Shown here: positions 36,501 to 46,400 of the stretch, piece by piece | Position numbering within the stretch: the stretch's first letter is position 1 | Layout of the letters: each line of letters starts with the position of its first letter | IMG/VR virus record: IMGVR_UViG_3300032322_002033 | Location: 30,075 to 94,074 of that record | From: a virus | Reading direction: 5' to 3' (one strand) | Length of the DNA stretch: 64,000 nt | The notes under the pieces: model-generated | Databases searched by the model: none | What the model was told of the DNA's origin: nothing | Seen by the model: the letters and a program-made list of their open reading frames with translations, nothing else | Made by a program: the position numbers and the translations under genes

Positions 36501-36507
36501 ATAAATA
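36501..36507 (-). promoter_or_regulatory. TATTTAT late-promoter-like element
   Basis: agTATTTATaagtg on the minus strand, five bases from the ATG at 36495 of the superoxide dismutase. An almost leaderless message is implied. Confidence 0.5.
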
Positions 36508-36508
36508 C

Positions 36509-38254
36509 TTAACCCCTATTGATTTCGTTCAATATTTGTTCAACAATATCTGCAGGTTCATCACCCGTGTCTCCCATAACGGTACCAATAATTTGTTTTT
36601 TCTTAATTAAGATGTCATAGATAACACCTTCAATTGTGTTTTCAAATAAAGGATAAAATATAGATACGTTGTTTTTTTGACCATATCTGTATGCCCTATC
36701 TTCTGCTTGAGCGTGTTCTGCGGGAACAAATGATAAATCATTCATAATAACTGCTTCACCTTCAGTTAAAGTAAGACCAACACCTGCTGCCTTTAAATTA
36801 CCACAAAATACTTTGATTTTATCACTTGTTTGGAATTTATCTACAGCATCCTGTCTTGCGGGTTTTGGGGTGGAACCATCCAAATAAACTGAGGATTTAC
36901 CAAAATGGTCGTGTATCTTTTTTAAAGGTTCTGTAAAATTACTAAAAATAATAACCTTCTTACCTTGTTCAATAATATTCTCGGCAAGTTCAATAGTGTA
37001 AGCAATTTTTTCTTCAGCAATAACTTGTCTGACTTTCATCAGTTTTGTAAATTGAACAGATAGTGATTTGGATTCTTCTTGTCGATTGTTATACCAATCA
37101 TAATATTCACCCATAAGACCCTCATACATTTTTGACTTTAATCTCAAATATACGGGGGTAATAATTTTATCAGGTAAATCCAATACATCAGTTTTTAATC
37201 TTCTTAAAATTTGACGAGAAGTTCTTTCTCTAAGTTCTTCTAAATTTGACGCTCCTGTAACGTTCCACACTTTCTTATTTCCAACTCTAAACTGATACCC
37301 ACCACAATAACGAATTGCGTAAGCCATCCAATTTTGACTTACAGGACTATCAATTAATTTTAAAATGTTATAGTAATTCATAGGACGAGAAGTCATCGGA
37401 GTTCCCGTTAATAACCAAAGTTTTTTTATATCTTTGGTTAAATCCATTATGATTTTTGTTCTTTGAGCTTGAGCATTTGAAACATAATGAGCTTCATCAA
37501 TAATCACCAAATCAAATTTGGATTTTGAAATTAATGAATTGTCTTTATCTTTTGGGTCGTGGAAGTTTTTTAGAATATCATAGTTTGTGATAATGTAGTC
37601 AGCATCCTCATATTTTTTTCCCTCGCAGATATAGATTGATTTATCTGTATAATTTCTAATTTCCCTTTCCCAATTTATCTTTAAAGATGCTGGACAAATG
37701 ATTAAAACTTTTTTAGCCCCACTTTCTAATGATGCAATAATTGTTGAAGTCGTTTTTCCTAATCCCATGTCGTCAGCCAAAATGAACTTATCATTTTTTA
37801 ACAACTTCTCAATTGCTTCTTTTTGGTGTGATAGTGGAGGACGATTCTCATATTTTGAGTAATCAACATTTACTTCATTTTCTCTATATTCTTTAATAAT
37901 CGCAGCCTTCGGTACCCAAAAATCGTGAGTAGTTTCTCCACTAAAAACCTTACCCCAAATATGATATGATTTATCTTTTTCAACTAAGAGCTTCTCAACA
38001 TATATTTTATCAGGTTCTTTAATAAACGGATTGTCCTCAACAAGTTTGGTTGAGAAATAAGAATCAATCGGCACCCATTTTTTGGCAACTTTTGGATTAA
38101 CGTTATGGTAATTAATTACATATTCGCATTGAGCTCTTGTGGGGACATGTTTTTTGTTTGTCTCGCACTGATTTTTAATTTTTAAAATATAATTGTTTGA
38201 GCCATTATAGGTCTCCAAAATAGAAATTGCCTGTTGCTCAATACTAATGTTCAT
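36509..38254 (-). CDS. SNF2-type DEAD/H helicase (SMARCAL1/HARP-like)
   Basis: A 581-residue superfamily 2 ATPase. The core starts at LSHQKEAIEKLL; Walker A is ADDMGLGKTTST (near 160), Walker B is LVIIDEAHY (near 250), motif III is LLTGTP, and the C-terminal RecA lobe has VIIFSNFTEPL, VYLDGSTP and AEDRAYRYGQ. The order and GTPM/RYGQ motifs match SNF2 proteins of the SMARCAL1 type, which reanneal or remodel DNA forks; T4 UvsW has a comparable branch-migration role. The roughly 140-residue N-terminal part is unassigned. It has a TTGATA-N17-TATTAT promoter rather than TATTTAT, suggesting expression before the late genes. Confidence 0.88.
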   Translation of the reverse strand: MNISIEQQAISILETYNGSNNYILKIKNQCETNKKHVPTRAQCEYVINYHNVNPKVAKKWVPIDSYFSTKLVEDNPFIKEPDKIYVEKLLVEKDKSYHIWGKVFSGETTHDFWVPKAAIIKEYRENEVNVDYSKYENRPPLSHQKEAIEKLLKNDKFILADDMGLGKTTSTIIASLESGAKKVLIICPASLKINWEREIRNYTDKSIYICEGKKYEDADYIITNYDILKNFHDPKDKDNSLISKSKFDLVIIDEAHYVSNAQAQRTKIIMDLTKDIKKLWLLTGTPMTSRPMNYYNILKLIDSPVSQNWMAYAIRYCGGYQFRVGNKKVWNVTGASNLEELRERTSRQILRRLKTDVLDLPDKIITPVYLRLKSKMYEGLMGEYYDWYNNRQEESKSLSVQFTKLMKVRQVIAEEKIAYTIELAENIIEQGKKVIIFSNFTEPLKKIHDHFGKSSVYLDGSTPKPARQDAVDKFQTSDKIKVFCGNLKAAGVGLTLTEGEAVIMNDLSFVPAEHAQAEDRAYRYGQKNNVSIFYPLFENTIEGVIYDILIKKKQIIGTVMGDTGDEPADIVEQILNEINRG

Positions 38255-38277
38255 ATTTACTAATACTATAACAAATA

Positions 38278-38306
38278 ATAATAAACAAAAATAAGATATT
38301 TATCAA
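38278..38306 (-). promoter_or_regulatory. Sigma-70-like promoter of SNF2 helicase
   Basis: On the minus strand TTGATA (38306-38301), a 17-base spacer and TATTAT (38283-38278), 24 bases before the helicase ATG. It overlaps the opposing late-type element at 38297-38303. The spacer is AT-rich, so chance is possible. Confidence 0.4.
38297..38303 (+). promoter_or_regulatory. TATTTAT late-promoter-like element
   Basis: gaTATTTATcaat directly before the ATG at 38308, only four bases away; first gene of the rightward tail module. It shares bases with the helicase promoter on the other strand. Confidence 0.55.
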
Positions 38307-38307
38307 T

Positions 38308-38823
38308 ATGTCAAATAGAATAGTTCCAATAACAAGATTAGGTAAATTTTTTGGTGCTGAAGATTTCAATTTAGAAATTTCTATGGGTAAAGAATGGGTA
38401 CATGGAGATATGAATTTTACTTTGGTTCTTTACCGAGTTGATAGACAAAAAACGAATACTGATGACGTTTACGGAGAGGCGGTTAAAGATGGAATTAAAT
38501 TTTTAACACCTGTAGAATTTAAAGGTATTGTTAAAATTGAGCAACCTAAGAATGAATATTTAGATAAATCTATGATTGAACAATTAGAGCCAGGTAATTT
38601 ACAAGTTTCTGTTTATCAATCTGATTTAGATGAGTTAGGTATTGACATAGAATTTGGTGATTATATTGGTTATTATGAAACTGAAAAGAGAGTTAGATAT
38701 TATTCAGTTTTTAATGATGGTAGAGTTATTAGTGATAATAAACACACATATGGTGGTTACAAACCTTATTATAGAACAATAATGGCATCACCTGTTACGG
38801 ATAACGAATTTAGAGGATTGTAA
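38308..38823 (+). CDS. Neck/completion protein, possibly gp14-like
   Basis: A 171-residue protein with VLYRVDRQKTNTDDVYGEAV near residue 45, which resembles the YxPR-x-D-xxxGE pattern of T4-type gp14 neck proteins, then a beta-rich body (VEFKGIVKIEQPKNEYLDK, IDIEFGDYIGYYETEKRVRY). It is shorter than T4 gp14 (256). It overlaps the start of the gp15-like gene by one base, exactly the gp14-gp15 order. The call rests on this motif and on synteny, not on strong similarity. Confidence 0.5.
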   Translation: MSNRIVPITRLGKFFGAEDFNLEISMGKEWVHGDMNFTLVLYRVDRQKTNTDDVYGEAVKDGIKFLTPVEFKGIVKIEQPKNEYLDKSMIEQLEPGNLQVSVYQSDLDELGIDIEFGDYIGYYETEKRVRYYSVFNDGRVISDNKHTYGGYKPYYRTIMASPVTDNEFRGL

Positions 38824-39875
38824 TGGCATTACCCAAAAAAGTTATAAAAAATTTATCTCTATATCCTGAAAAGGTTGGCAGGGAAAGAAGACAAGAACTT
38901 CTTGACGATATTAATCGTGATGGTACTTATTTGCCCAAATCAATTCTACATGAAGATTTAGATAGAGGTTTTTTAGACTTTGTTAAAAATGAATTAAAAG
39001 TTGTCACAGATGGAAAAACAATTCCTGTTGTGGACATTTTAATATCATCACAAAATTGGGCTCAATTTTCGCAAACATGGAATTTTAAAAATTTAGATAA
39101 AAACACAGAACCACCTTTTATTACAACAATTAGAAAACCTGAAGTAAAATTTGGGTCACTACCATCTTTACAATACAACATACCAAATAGAAGACAATAT
39201 TATTATGCAGCAGTCCCTAATTGGAGTGGAGAAAGAAAAGGTGTTGATATCTATACAATCCCACAACCAATTCCTGTTGATATTGAATATTCAGTTAAAA
39301 TAATTTGTAATAGAATGAGAGAACTGAATCAATTTAATAAAATTGTTTTGGATAAATTCGCGTCTTTACAAGCATATACAAGAGTTAAGGGACATTACAT
39401 TAGAATCACATGGAAAGAAATTTCTGATGAGTCTGTTTTAGATTTAGAAAAAAGAAAATATTATATCCAATCTTATGATTTTGTCTTATCAGGGTTTTTA
39501 TTAGATGAAAATGAATTTGAGGTTAAGCCAGGAATTACAAGAGCATTACAAATTTTTGAAACCTCATCAAGTGGAAGAACTAAAAAGAAAAAAAGAGCAA
39601 TTGAAAATAGTGATGTAATATCTACAGAAATTGTTATGTCTGCCGGAACAACAACATATTCTAAAACATTTGAATATAATGTTAATTTAAAACTTATGGG
39701 AACTGAAAATATAACATCTTTTAATGTTTATATTAATAACTTATTTTTTGGAACAACATTCTCAGGACTTACAAATTCTGTTCAATTAAATTCAAATGAC
39801 GTATTAAGAATTGATATTGTTCAAACTAATAATACGGTAGATTCAGTATTCAAAATAGAAGAAATATTGGTTTAA
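38823..39875 (+). CDS. Tail sheath stabiliser/completion protein, gp15-like
   Basis: A 350-residue protein. Residues about 60-225 follow T4 gp15 element by element: TIPVVDILISSQNWAQF, PEVKFGSLPSLQYN, PQPIPVDIEYSVKIICNRM, LQAYTRVKGHYIRITWKE and the final YDFVLSGFLL. In T4, gp15 caps the tail tube and sheath and joins them to the neck. Here a C-terminal extra domain of about 85 beta-rich residues (VMSAGTTTYSKTFEYNVNL to the end) is added after a basic KKKKR linker; its role is unknown. Located just upstream of the sheath genes, as in T4. Confidence 0.75.
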   Translation: MALPKKVIKNLSLYPEKVGRERRQELLDDINRDGTYLPKSILHEDLDRGFLDFVKNELKVVTDGKTIPVVDILISSQNWAQFSQTWNFKNLDKNTEPPFITTIRKPEVKFGSLPSLQYNIPNRRQYYYAAVPNWSGERKGVDIYTIPQPIPVDIEYSVKIICNRMRELNQFNKIVLDKFASLQAYTRVKGHYIRITWKEISDESVLDLEKRKYYIQSYDFVLSGFLLDENEFEVKPGITRALQIFETSSSGRTKKKKRAIENSDVISTEIVMSAGTTTYSKTFEYNVNLKLMGTENITSFNVYINNLFFGTTFSGLTNSVQLNSNDVLRIDIVQTNNTVDSVFKIEEILV

Positions 39876-40021
39876 TTTTCACCATATATATCTTTTTTTT
39901 CTGAACAATTTTCAAATATCATCTTCTCAATAAATTTATGAATTTTTAAACCATTTTTCTCACAATACTTTTTAAGTACTTTGTGACTATCTTCTGATAT
40001 TTTAAGATTCTTTATTTTCAT
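39872..40021 (-). CDS. Small ribbon-helix-helix-like protein
   Basis: A 49-residue gene in the spacer between the gp15-like and sheath genes, on the opposite strand. It reads MKIKNLKISEDSHKVLKKYC, then GLKIHKFIEKMIFENC: one strand followed by two helices, the plan of Arc/CopG-type DNA-binding monomers. The frame stays open upstream to 40087 with Cys-containing codons (FDCG and FCPF) but no ATG, GTG or TTG, so either a non-standard start or a decayed N-terminus is possible. It ends 3 bases inside the gp15-like gene. A regulator of tail or late genes is a guess. Confidence 0.55.
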   Translation of the reverse strand: MKIKNLKISEDSHKVLKKYCEKNGLKIHKFIEKMIFENCSEKKDIYGEN

Positions 40022-40099
40022 GGCAGAAAAAGGGCAGAATTTATTCTTACTAACAAGTAAATAGTTTCCACAATCAAAGTATTTTGATTAAAAACATAA

Positions 40100-40106
40100 T
40101 ATTTAT
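40100..40106 (+). promoter_or_regulatory. TATTTAT late-promoter-like element
   Basis: aaTATTTATgaataaaataaaa, followed by an A-rich 32-base leader to the first sheath ATG at 40139. Strong A-rich leaders are expected for highly expressed genes in hosts without Shine-Dalgarno use. Confidence 0.55.
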
Positions 40107-40138
40107 GAATAAAATAAAAAAATTAAAAATTAAAATTA

Positions 40139-43100
40139 ATGGCATCTAAAAGTAAAGTATTTGTATCTCCTGGTGTTTACACATCAGAAAAAGATTTATC
40201 TTTTGTGTCAAAAAGTATCGGTGTAACAACCTTAGGTCTTGTTGGTGAAACTTTAAAAGGACCTGCGTTTGAACCTATGTTCATTTCTAATTACGATGAG
40301 TTTACTGCATTGTTTGGAGGAACAACACCTGAAAAATTTGTAAACACACAAATCCCAAAATATGAAGCTGCATACATTGCAAAATCATATTTACAAGAAT
40401 CAAATCAACTATTCGTCACGAGAGTATTGGGACTTTCGGGATATGACGCAGGACCATCATGGTCAATAACCACTCAAGCAAATTTAAATTGTTTAACAAT
40501 ATCTGCAACTGCGATTAATCAATCTGCGGATTTTCAATTTCAGGTAATAAAATCGTCAAGTGCGGTAACATTGTTTAATAATACTGCGGGAACTTATGCA
40601 TCTAATATTAATACATGGACAGGTTCACCTATGAATCCTGTTTTCAGTACTCCGTATACAGATTTTAATGGCAACATATCAACAATTAGTGGAGATATGA
40701 CAACCGCATTAGGTATAATGGTGGCCAATTTAACAACATTAAGTGCTCAAACAGGTGGATGGTATGGTCCGGGTAATGGGTCACCTGCTTCATTTAGTAA
40801 CGCTCAAAATTATTTGGATGTTCCTGATACAATTTATCCTGCATCTGATTATTGTGATAGATTAAATGATGGATGGTATTATTCACAATTTACGGATATT
40901 GGTAATAATGTATTTACAGGGTTTTCATTTAGTTGGGTAGTAAATACAAAGCCAGGTCTTGGAGAATTAATTAGTGGTGCAACTACCATAACAGGTTCGG
41001 TAGAAGGTACTTACTACACTTACAGAGCAACCGCTCACACTGAGTATAATGATTTAGTAATTGCAACACTCCGTTCAAGAGGTATTACACAATACTCATC
41101 AACACAATCAGGACCAAGATATGAAGTTTCAGCGACTACTGCAGTACCAAATGTTAATATGATAACATCAGGAGCATATTCCGCAGTTACAACTGACCCA
41201 TTTGCAACTTTTAAAATTTCAGGTAAGACTTATGATAATAATACCTTTAGTTTTGAAACATCATTTAATCAATCAAATTCAAATTATTTTTCTAAAGTTT
41301 TTGGAAGTACTAATTTTGAAAAAGATAGAACTGAAGTTCCTTTATTTGTTGAGGAGGAATATATTAACTTATTGAACTATGGATATAAGAAAGGATACAT
41401 TAAAGGGTTAAACACAACTTTGGTTTCATTACCAAGAGCTGTTGGTCAAAGCTCAAGTTCAATTGCGTTCTACTTAGAAAGATACCAGACTCCTGTTTCT
41501 CCATGGGTTGTTTCTGAAATTAGAGGTAACCTTGTGTATCAAATGTTTAAAGCATATACTATTGGTGATGGAGATAGTGCAAACTATCAAGTAAAAATTT
41601 CAATTGCAAACATTTCATTTAACCTTGGAACTTTTGATGTGCAGGTAAGAGATTACTACGATACAGACGCAAATCCTGTGGTTTTAGAAAAGTTTGTAGG
41701 TTGTTCGATGGACGCTAGTCAGAACAATTATGTTGCTAAGAAAATTGGTACATCAGATGGTGAGTTTGAAATTAAATCAAAATACATCATGTTAGAAATG
41801 AATTATGATGCACCATTTAACTCATTACCTTGTGGATTTGAAGGTTATACAACAAGAACTTATGGTTCTGCGGCATCTCCATTCCCTGTTTACAAAACAA
41901 AATATGACACACCTGGTGATATAATTTGGAATCCTCCTTTGACAACATTTGCAGATGGTTCTGATGATGAGGTCAGAAGTCCTGGAGATAATGTGAAAAG
42001 AACTTATTTAGGTATCTCTGACACATTAGGTTATGACCCTGAGTTCTTCGCATATAAAGGAAAACAAAATTACCAAGGAAATTGGTGTACTGAAGGAACT
42101 TATAATAGTTGGGATACAAAAACTAAAGGTTTCCACATGGATAGTAGAGCAACTGGTATTACAACAATTGCGGGATATAATTATAGTGGTTCAGCATTTT
42201 ATGCTGGTGATGCTCAATTTAGTAGCGAACCTGAAGATTCTACAAGTCCATATTACAGATTATTCTCTCGTAAATTTACATTCTTAGTACAAGGTGGATT
42301 TGACGGATGGGATATCTACAGAGAGTTAAGAACAAATGCTGACACATTTAAATTAGGTTCTGCAGGATATAGATATGGACAATTGGCAGGATGTACAAGA
42401 TTCCCAAGCTCAACAGGTCTTGGTATGTTTAAACCAATTACGGTTGGGGATAATGCAGTTGATTACGCAAATACTGACTATTACGCATATTTGTTGGGTA
42501 TTGAAACATTCTCAAATCCTGAAATAACTAATATTAATGTATTTGTAACACCTGGTATTGACATTAAAAATAATGAAGAACTTGTAAGTGCGGCAATTGA
42601 TATGGTAGAAAATGACAGAGCAGATTCAATCTATATTCCAACAATGCCTGACTTTGATTTATTACAAAATTCAACATCTATGGATTATTTAATCTACCCA
42701 CAAGGAGTTGTTGATGATTTAGAAAATACAGGTATCGACTCTAACTACACCGCAACTTACTACCCTTGGGTATTGACTCGTGATACAGTTAATAACACTC
42801 AAATCTATTTACCAGCAACGGCTGAAGTATGTAGAAACTTAGCGTTAACTGATAACACCGCATTCCCATGGTTTGCAACTGCAGGTTACACTCGTGGTAT
42901 TGTAAACGCAATTAGAGCGAGAAGAAGATTAACCCAAGAAGATAGAGACACATTATACAAAGGTAGAATTAACCCAATCGCTACGTTTAATGATGTTGGA
43001 ACGGTAATTTGGGGTAACAAAACTCTTCAAATTAGAGAATCAGCTCTTGACAGAATTAACGTTAGAAGATTGTTATTACAAGCTCGTAAGTTGATTTCAG

Positions 43101-43360
43101 CAGTGGCGGTTAGATTGTTGTTTGAACAAAATGACCAAATTGTGAGAGACCAATTCTTAAATGCGGTTAATCCAATTTTAGACGGAATTAGACGTGATAG
43201 AGGTCTTTATGACTTTAGAGTTGTGGTTCAAAACACACCTGAAGATTTAGACAGAAATCAATTGGTAGGTAAAATTTATGTAAAACCAACAAGGTCTTTA
43301 GAATTTGTTGACATAGAATTCTTAATCACACCAACAGGAGCTTCGTTTGAAGATATCTAA
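40139..43360 (+). CDS. Tail sheath protein (gp18-like), copy 1
   Basis: A 1073-residue contractile sheath subunit. The N-terminus VFVSPGVYTSEKDLSFVSKS and GETLKGPAFEPMFISNYDEF, and the C-terminal region with RINPIATFNDVGTVIWGNKT, RLLLQARKLISAVAVRLLFEQ and DIEFLITPTGASFEDI, are typical of T4-type sheath proteins. It is much longer than T4 gp18 (659); the extra length is mainly between about residue 115 and 600, a surface domain region. The C-terminal strand and N-terminal arm needed for the inter-subunit mesh are present. It has its own late-type promoter and is followed by a hairpin terminator. Confidence 0.95.
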   Translation: MASKSKVFVSPGVYTSEKDLSFVSKSIGVTTLGLVGETLKGPAFEPMFISNYDEFTALFGGTTPEKFVNTQIPKYEAAYIAKSYLQESNQLFVTRVLGLSGYDAGPSWSITTQANLNCLTISATAINQSADFQFQVIKSSSAVTLFNNTAGTYASNINTWTGSPMNPVFSTPYTDFNGNISTISGDMTTALGIMVANLTTLSAQTGGWYGPGNGSPASFSNAQNYLDVPDTIYPASDYCDRLNDGWYYSQFTDIGNNVFTGFSFSWVVNTKPGLGELISGATTITGSVEGTYYTYRATAHTEYNDLVIATLRSRGITQYSSTQSGPRYEVSATTAVPNVNMITSGAYSAVTTDPFATFKISGKTYDNNTFSFETSFNQSNSNYFSKVFGSTNFEKDRTEVPLFVEEEYINLLNYGYKKGYIKGLNTTLVSLPRAVGQSSSSIAFYLERYQTPVSPWVVSEIRGNLVYQMFKAYTIGDGDSANYQVKISIANISFNLGTFDVQVRDYYDTDANPVVLEKFVGCSMDASQNNYVAKKIGTSDGEFEIKSKYIMLEMNYDAPFNSLPCGFEGYTTRTYGSAASPFPVYKTKYDTPGDIIWNPPLTTFADGSDDEVRSPGDNVKRTYLGISDTLGYDPEFFAYKGKQNYQGNWCTEGTYNSWDTKTKGFHMDSRATGITTIAGYNYSGSAFYAGDAQFSSEPEDSTSPYYRLFSRKFTFLVQGGFDGWDIYRELRTNADTFKLGSAGYRYGQLAGCTRFPSSTGLGMFKPITVGDNAVDYANTDYYAYLLGIETFSNPEITNINVFVTPGIDIKNNEELVSAAIDMVENDRADSIYIPTMPDFDLLQNSTSMDYLIYPQGVVDDLENTGIDSNYTATYYPWVLTRDTVNNTQIYLPATAEVCRNLALTDNTAFPWFATAGYTRGIVNAIRARRRLTQEDRDTLYKGRINPIATFNDVGTVIWGNKTLQIRESALDRINVRRLLLQARKLISAVAVRLLFEQNDQIVRDQFLNAVNPILDGIRRDRGLYDFRVVVQNTPEDLDRNQLVGKIYVKPTRSLEFVDIEFLITPTGASFEDI

Positions 43361-43382
43361 TTATTAAATAAAATTATAAAAA

Positions 43383-43408
43383 CCCTCACATTATTGTGGG
43401 GGTTTTTT
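43383..43408 (+). terminator. Rho-independent terminator after sheath copy 1
   Basis: CCCTCACA-ttat-TGTGGGGG hairpin (one G-T pair) followed by TTTTTT. It separates the two sheath genes, so the second needs its own promoter, which is present. Confidence 0.9.
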
Positions 43409-43428
43409 GTTACAAATAAAAAGATGAA

Positions 43429-43435
43429 TATTTAT
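43429..43435 (+). promoter_or_regulatory. TATTTAT late-promoter-like element
   Basis: gaaTATTTATctataaataaattg lies between the terminator and the ATG at 43464 of the second sheath gene. Confidence 0.6.
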
Positions 43436-43463
43436 CTATAAATAAATTGAACAATTAAATTAA

Positions 43464-46400
43464 ATGGCATCTAAAGTATACGTTTCACCCGGTGTATATA
43501 CTTCTGAAAGGGAACTTTCATTTATATCACAAAGTATTGGGGTAACAACATTAGGTTTGGCTGGAGAAACTTTAAAAGGACCAGCGTTCGAACCAATATT
43601 CTTAACAAGTTATGACGACTTCCAAACATATTTTGGAGGACTATCTGTTGAGAAATTTGTTAACACTCAGTTACCCAAATATGAATTACCATTCATTGCA
43701 AAACAATATCTACAACAATCAAATCAATTATTTGTAACAAGAGTATTGGGACTTTCAGGTTATGATGCCGGACCTTCTTGGACTATATCAACTGTTGCAA
43801 ATCCTGATTATTCAACTCTCAAAGTGTGGCCTCCAACCCAAGGTAATTTTAGACTTTTTACATTTTCAGGAAATACTGGTGGAACGGTAAATTACTATTT
43901 AACAGGGGAAGATACGTTTAATCATAATCAAATAAATACTTTTTCAGGTTCACCATTTTATAGTAAATTTGATAAAGTGTATACCAAATTCGATGGGGGT
44001 ACGTCAACAATAAGGCAAGATATTACGGCATTGTTAACTTCCATTTTTTTGGATAACTCATTATCAGCAACCACAACAGGTGTTTATGGTTCTGTTAGTG
44101 CGTCCACCCCGTCAACAGACATATTTTCAACACTTACTAATTACACTAACCATTATGACGTTCCTAATTTATTATTAACAGGTTGGACAAACACGGATAG
44201 ACTAAATGACGCTTGGTATTATGCGGGATTTGATATTAAAAATGATGGTACGTATTCTGGAGTTTCAGGATATTGGACAATTAGAACATGTACAAATCCC
44301 AGTGACCCATATTGTTTCAGGTCAAGTGGTATTGGTAGTTTTACAGGTATGTGTACGTTTAATCATATTTTTTTTTCAGGTAACTCATATACCGATTATA
44401 ATGATTTAGTAGTTGCAACTTTAAGGTCACGAGGAAAAACACAATACACCTCAACATTACATGGACCCCAATATCAAGTTACTGCAGATACCGCATCTTT
44501 TATAGGTACAGGTGCATATTCAGGAGTTACCCAAAATCCTTTTTCAACATTTGTAATATCAGGTTCCGATAAAAGTAATAATGTGTTTTCTTTTGAAACT
44601 TCTTTAGATATAAATAACGCAAATTATATCAGTAAAGTTTTTGGAACATCTAATTTTGAAAAGGATAGTGTACAGGTTCCATTATTCGTGGAAGAAAGAT
44701 ATCAAAATCTTTTAACTTATGGTTATAATAAAGGATATATTCGAGGATTGAATACTGATTTTCAATATCTTCCTGAATCTAGAAATAAAAACCAAGAATC
44801 GATAGGTTATTATTTACAACAATATCAATCTCCTGAATCACCATGGGTTGTTTCTGAATTAAGAGGTAATTTAGTTTACCAATTGTTTAAAATAATTTCA
44901 ATACCTGACGGTAATAGTGCTAATAGACAAGTTAAAGTATCAATTGCAAATATATCTTTTCAATACGGAACGTTTGATTTACTTGTTCGTGATTACTATG
45001 ATACGGATGCTAATCCTGTTATTATTGAAAAGTTCACAAAAATGTCGATGGATAGTTCCCAAAGTAATTACATCGCAAAACGTATTGGTACATCTGATAG
45101 TGAATACACAATTCAATCAAAATACATAATGGTTGAAGTTAATCCTGATGCTCCATTTAACGCATTACCTTGTGGTTTTGAAGGGTATAGAACTAGAACA
45201 TATTCAACTTTAACTTCTCCATATGTTATTTACAAATCAAAATATGATACATATGGAGAGGAAATATTTAACCCTCCATTTGGTTCAACTCAGGGAGATG
45301 ATACTGTATTTAGTCAAGGTGATAACGTTAGAAGAACTTACTTAGGTATTTCAGATACAATTGGCTATGATTCTGATTTTTATGATTACAAAGGGGCTTA
45401 TAATGACCCATCATATAATTGGTGTTCAGAAGTCACCCCAACTAAGTGGCAAAAAATTACAAAGGGTTACCATATGGATATTAACGCATCTGCAGTAACT
45501 ATTGCAAATGAATATAGTAATTCAGGAGACCCCAAATTTGTATGTGGAAATGCAAGTTTCAATAGTGAACCTGAAGATTCATCTAGTCCTTATTATAACT
45601 TATTTTCTCGTAAATTCACATTCTTAGTTAATGGTGGATTTGACGGGTGGGACATTTATAATGAAAGAAGAACAAATTCTGATTCATATATCTTAGGAGC
45701 GTCAGGTTACAGGTCAGGTCAATTGGCTGGATGTACAAGATATCCGACATCTACAGGTTGGGGAGCGTTTAGACCAATAACCTATAATGACAACACAACT
45801 GATTATGGTAATACTGACTATTACGCATATTTAATTGGTGTTCAAACATTTGCAAATCCTGAGGTTACTAATATTAACGTTTTTGCAACACCTGGTATTG
45901 ATTATGTTAACAATCAACAACTTATTGTTCAAACAATCGATATGATTGAAAACGACAGAGCGGATTCAGTTTACGTGGTTACAACACCCGATTTTGATAT
46001 ATTACAACCATCGTCTTCTTTAGATAATTTAATTTATCCAAGAGATGCTGTAAGTAATTTAGAAAATAGTGCAATTGACTCTAATTACACTACAACTTAT
46101 TATCCTTGGGTATTAATGCGTGACACAAGTAATGGAAGTCAGATTTATTTACCTCCGACTGCTGAGGTATGTAGAAATATTGCATTAACTGATAATATTG
46201 CATTCCCATGGTTTGCAACTGCAGGTTATACAAGAGGATTGGTAGATGCGGTAAGAGCTAGAAAAAAATTAACATTAACTGATAGGGATGTATTGTATAC
46301 AGGTAGAATTAACCCAATTGCAACATATAACGATTCAGGTCCAATAATTTGGGGTAATAAAACATTACAAGTAAATGCGTCTTCATTAGATAGATTGAAC

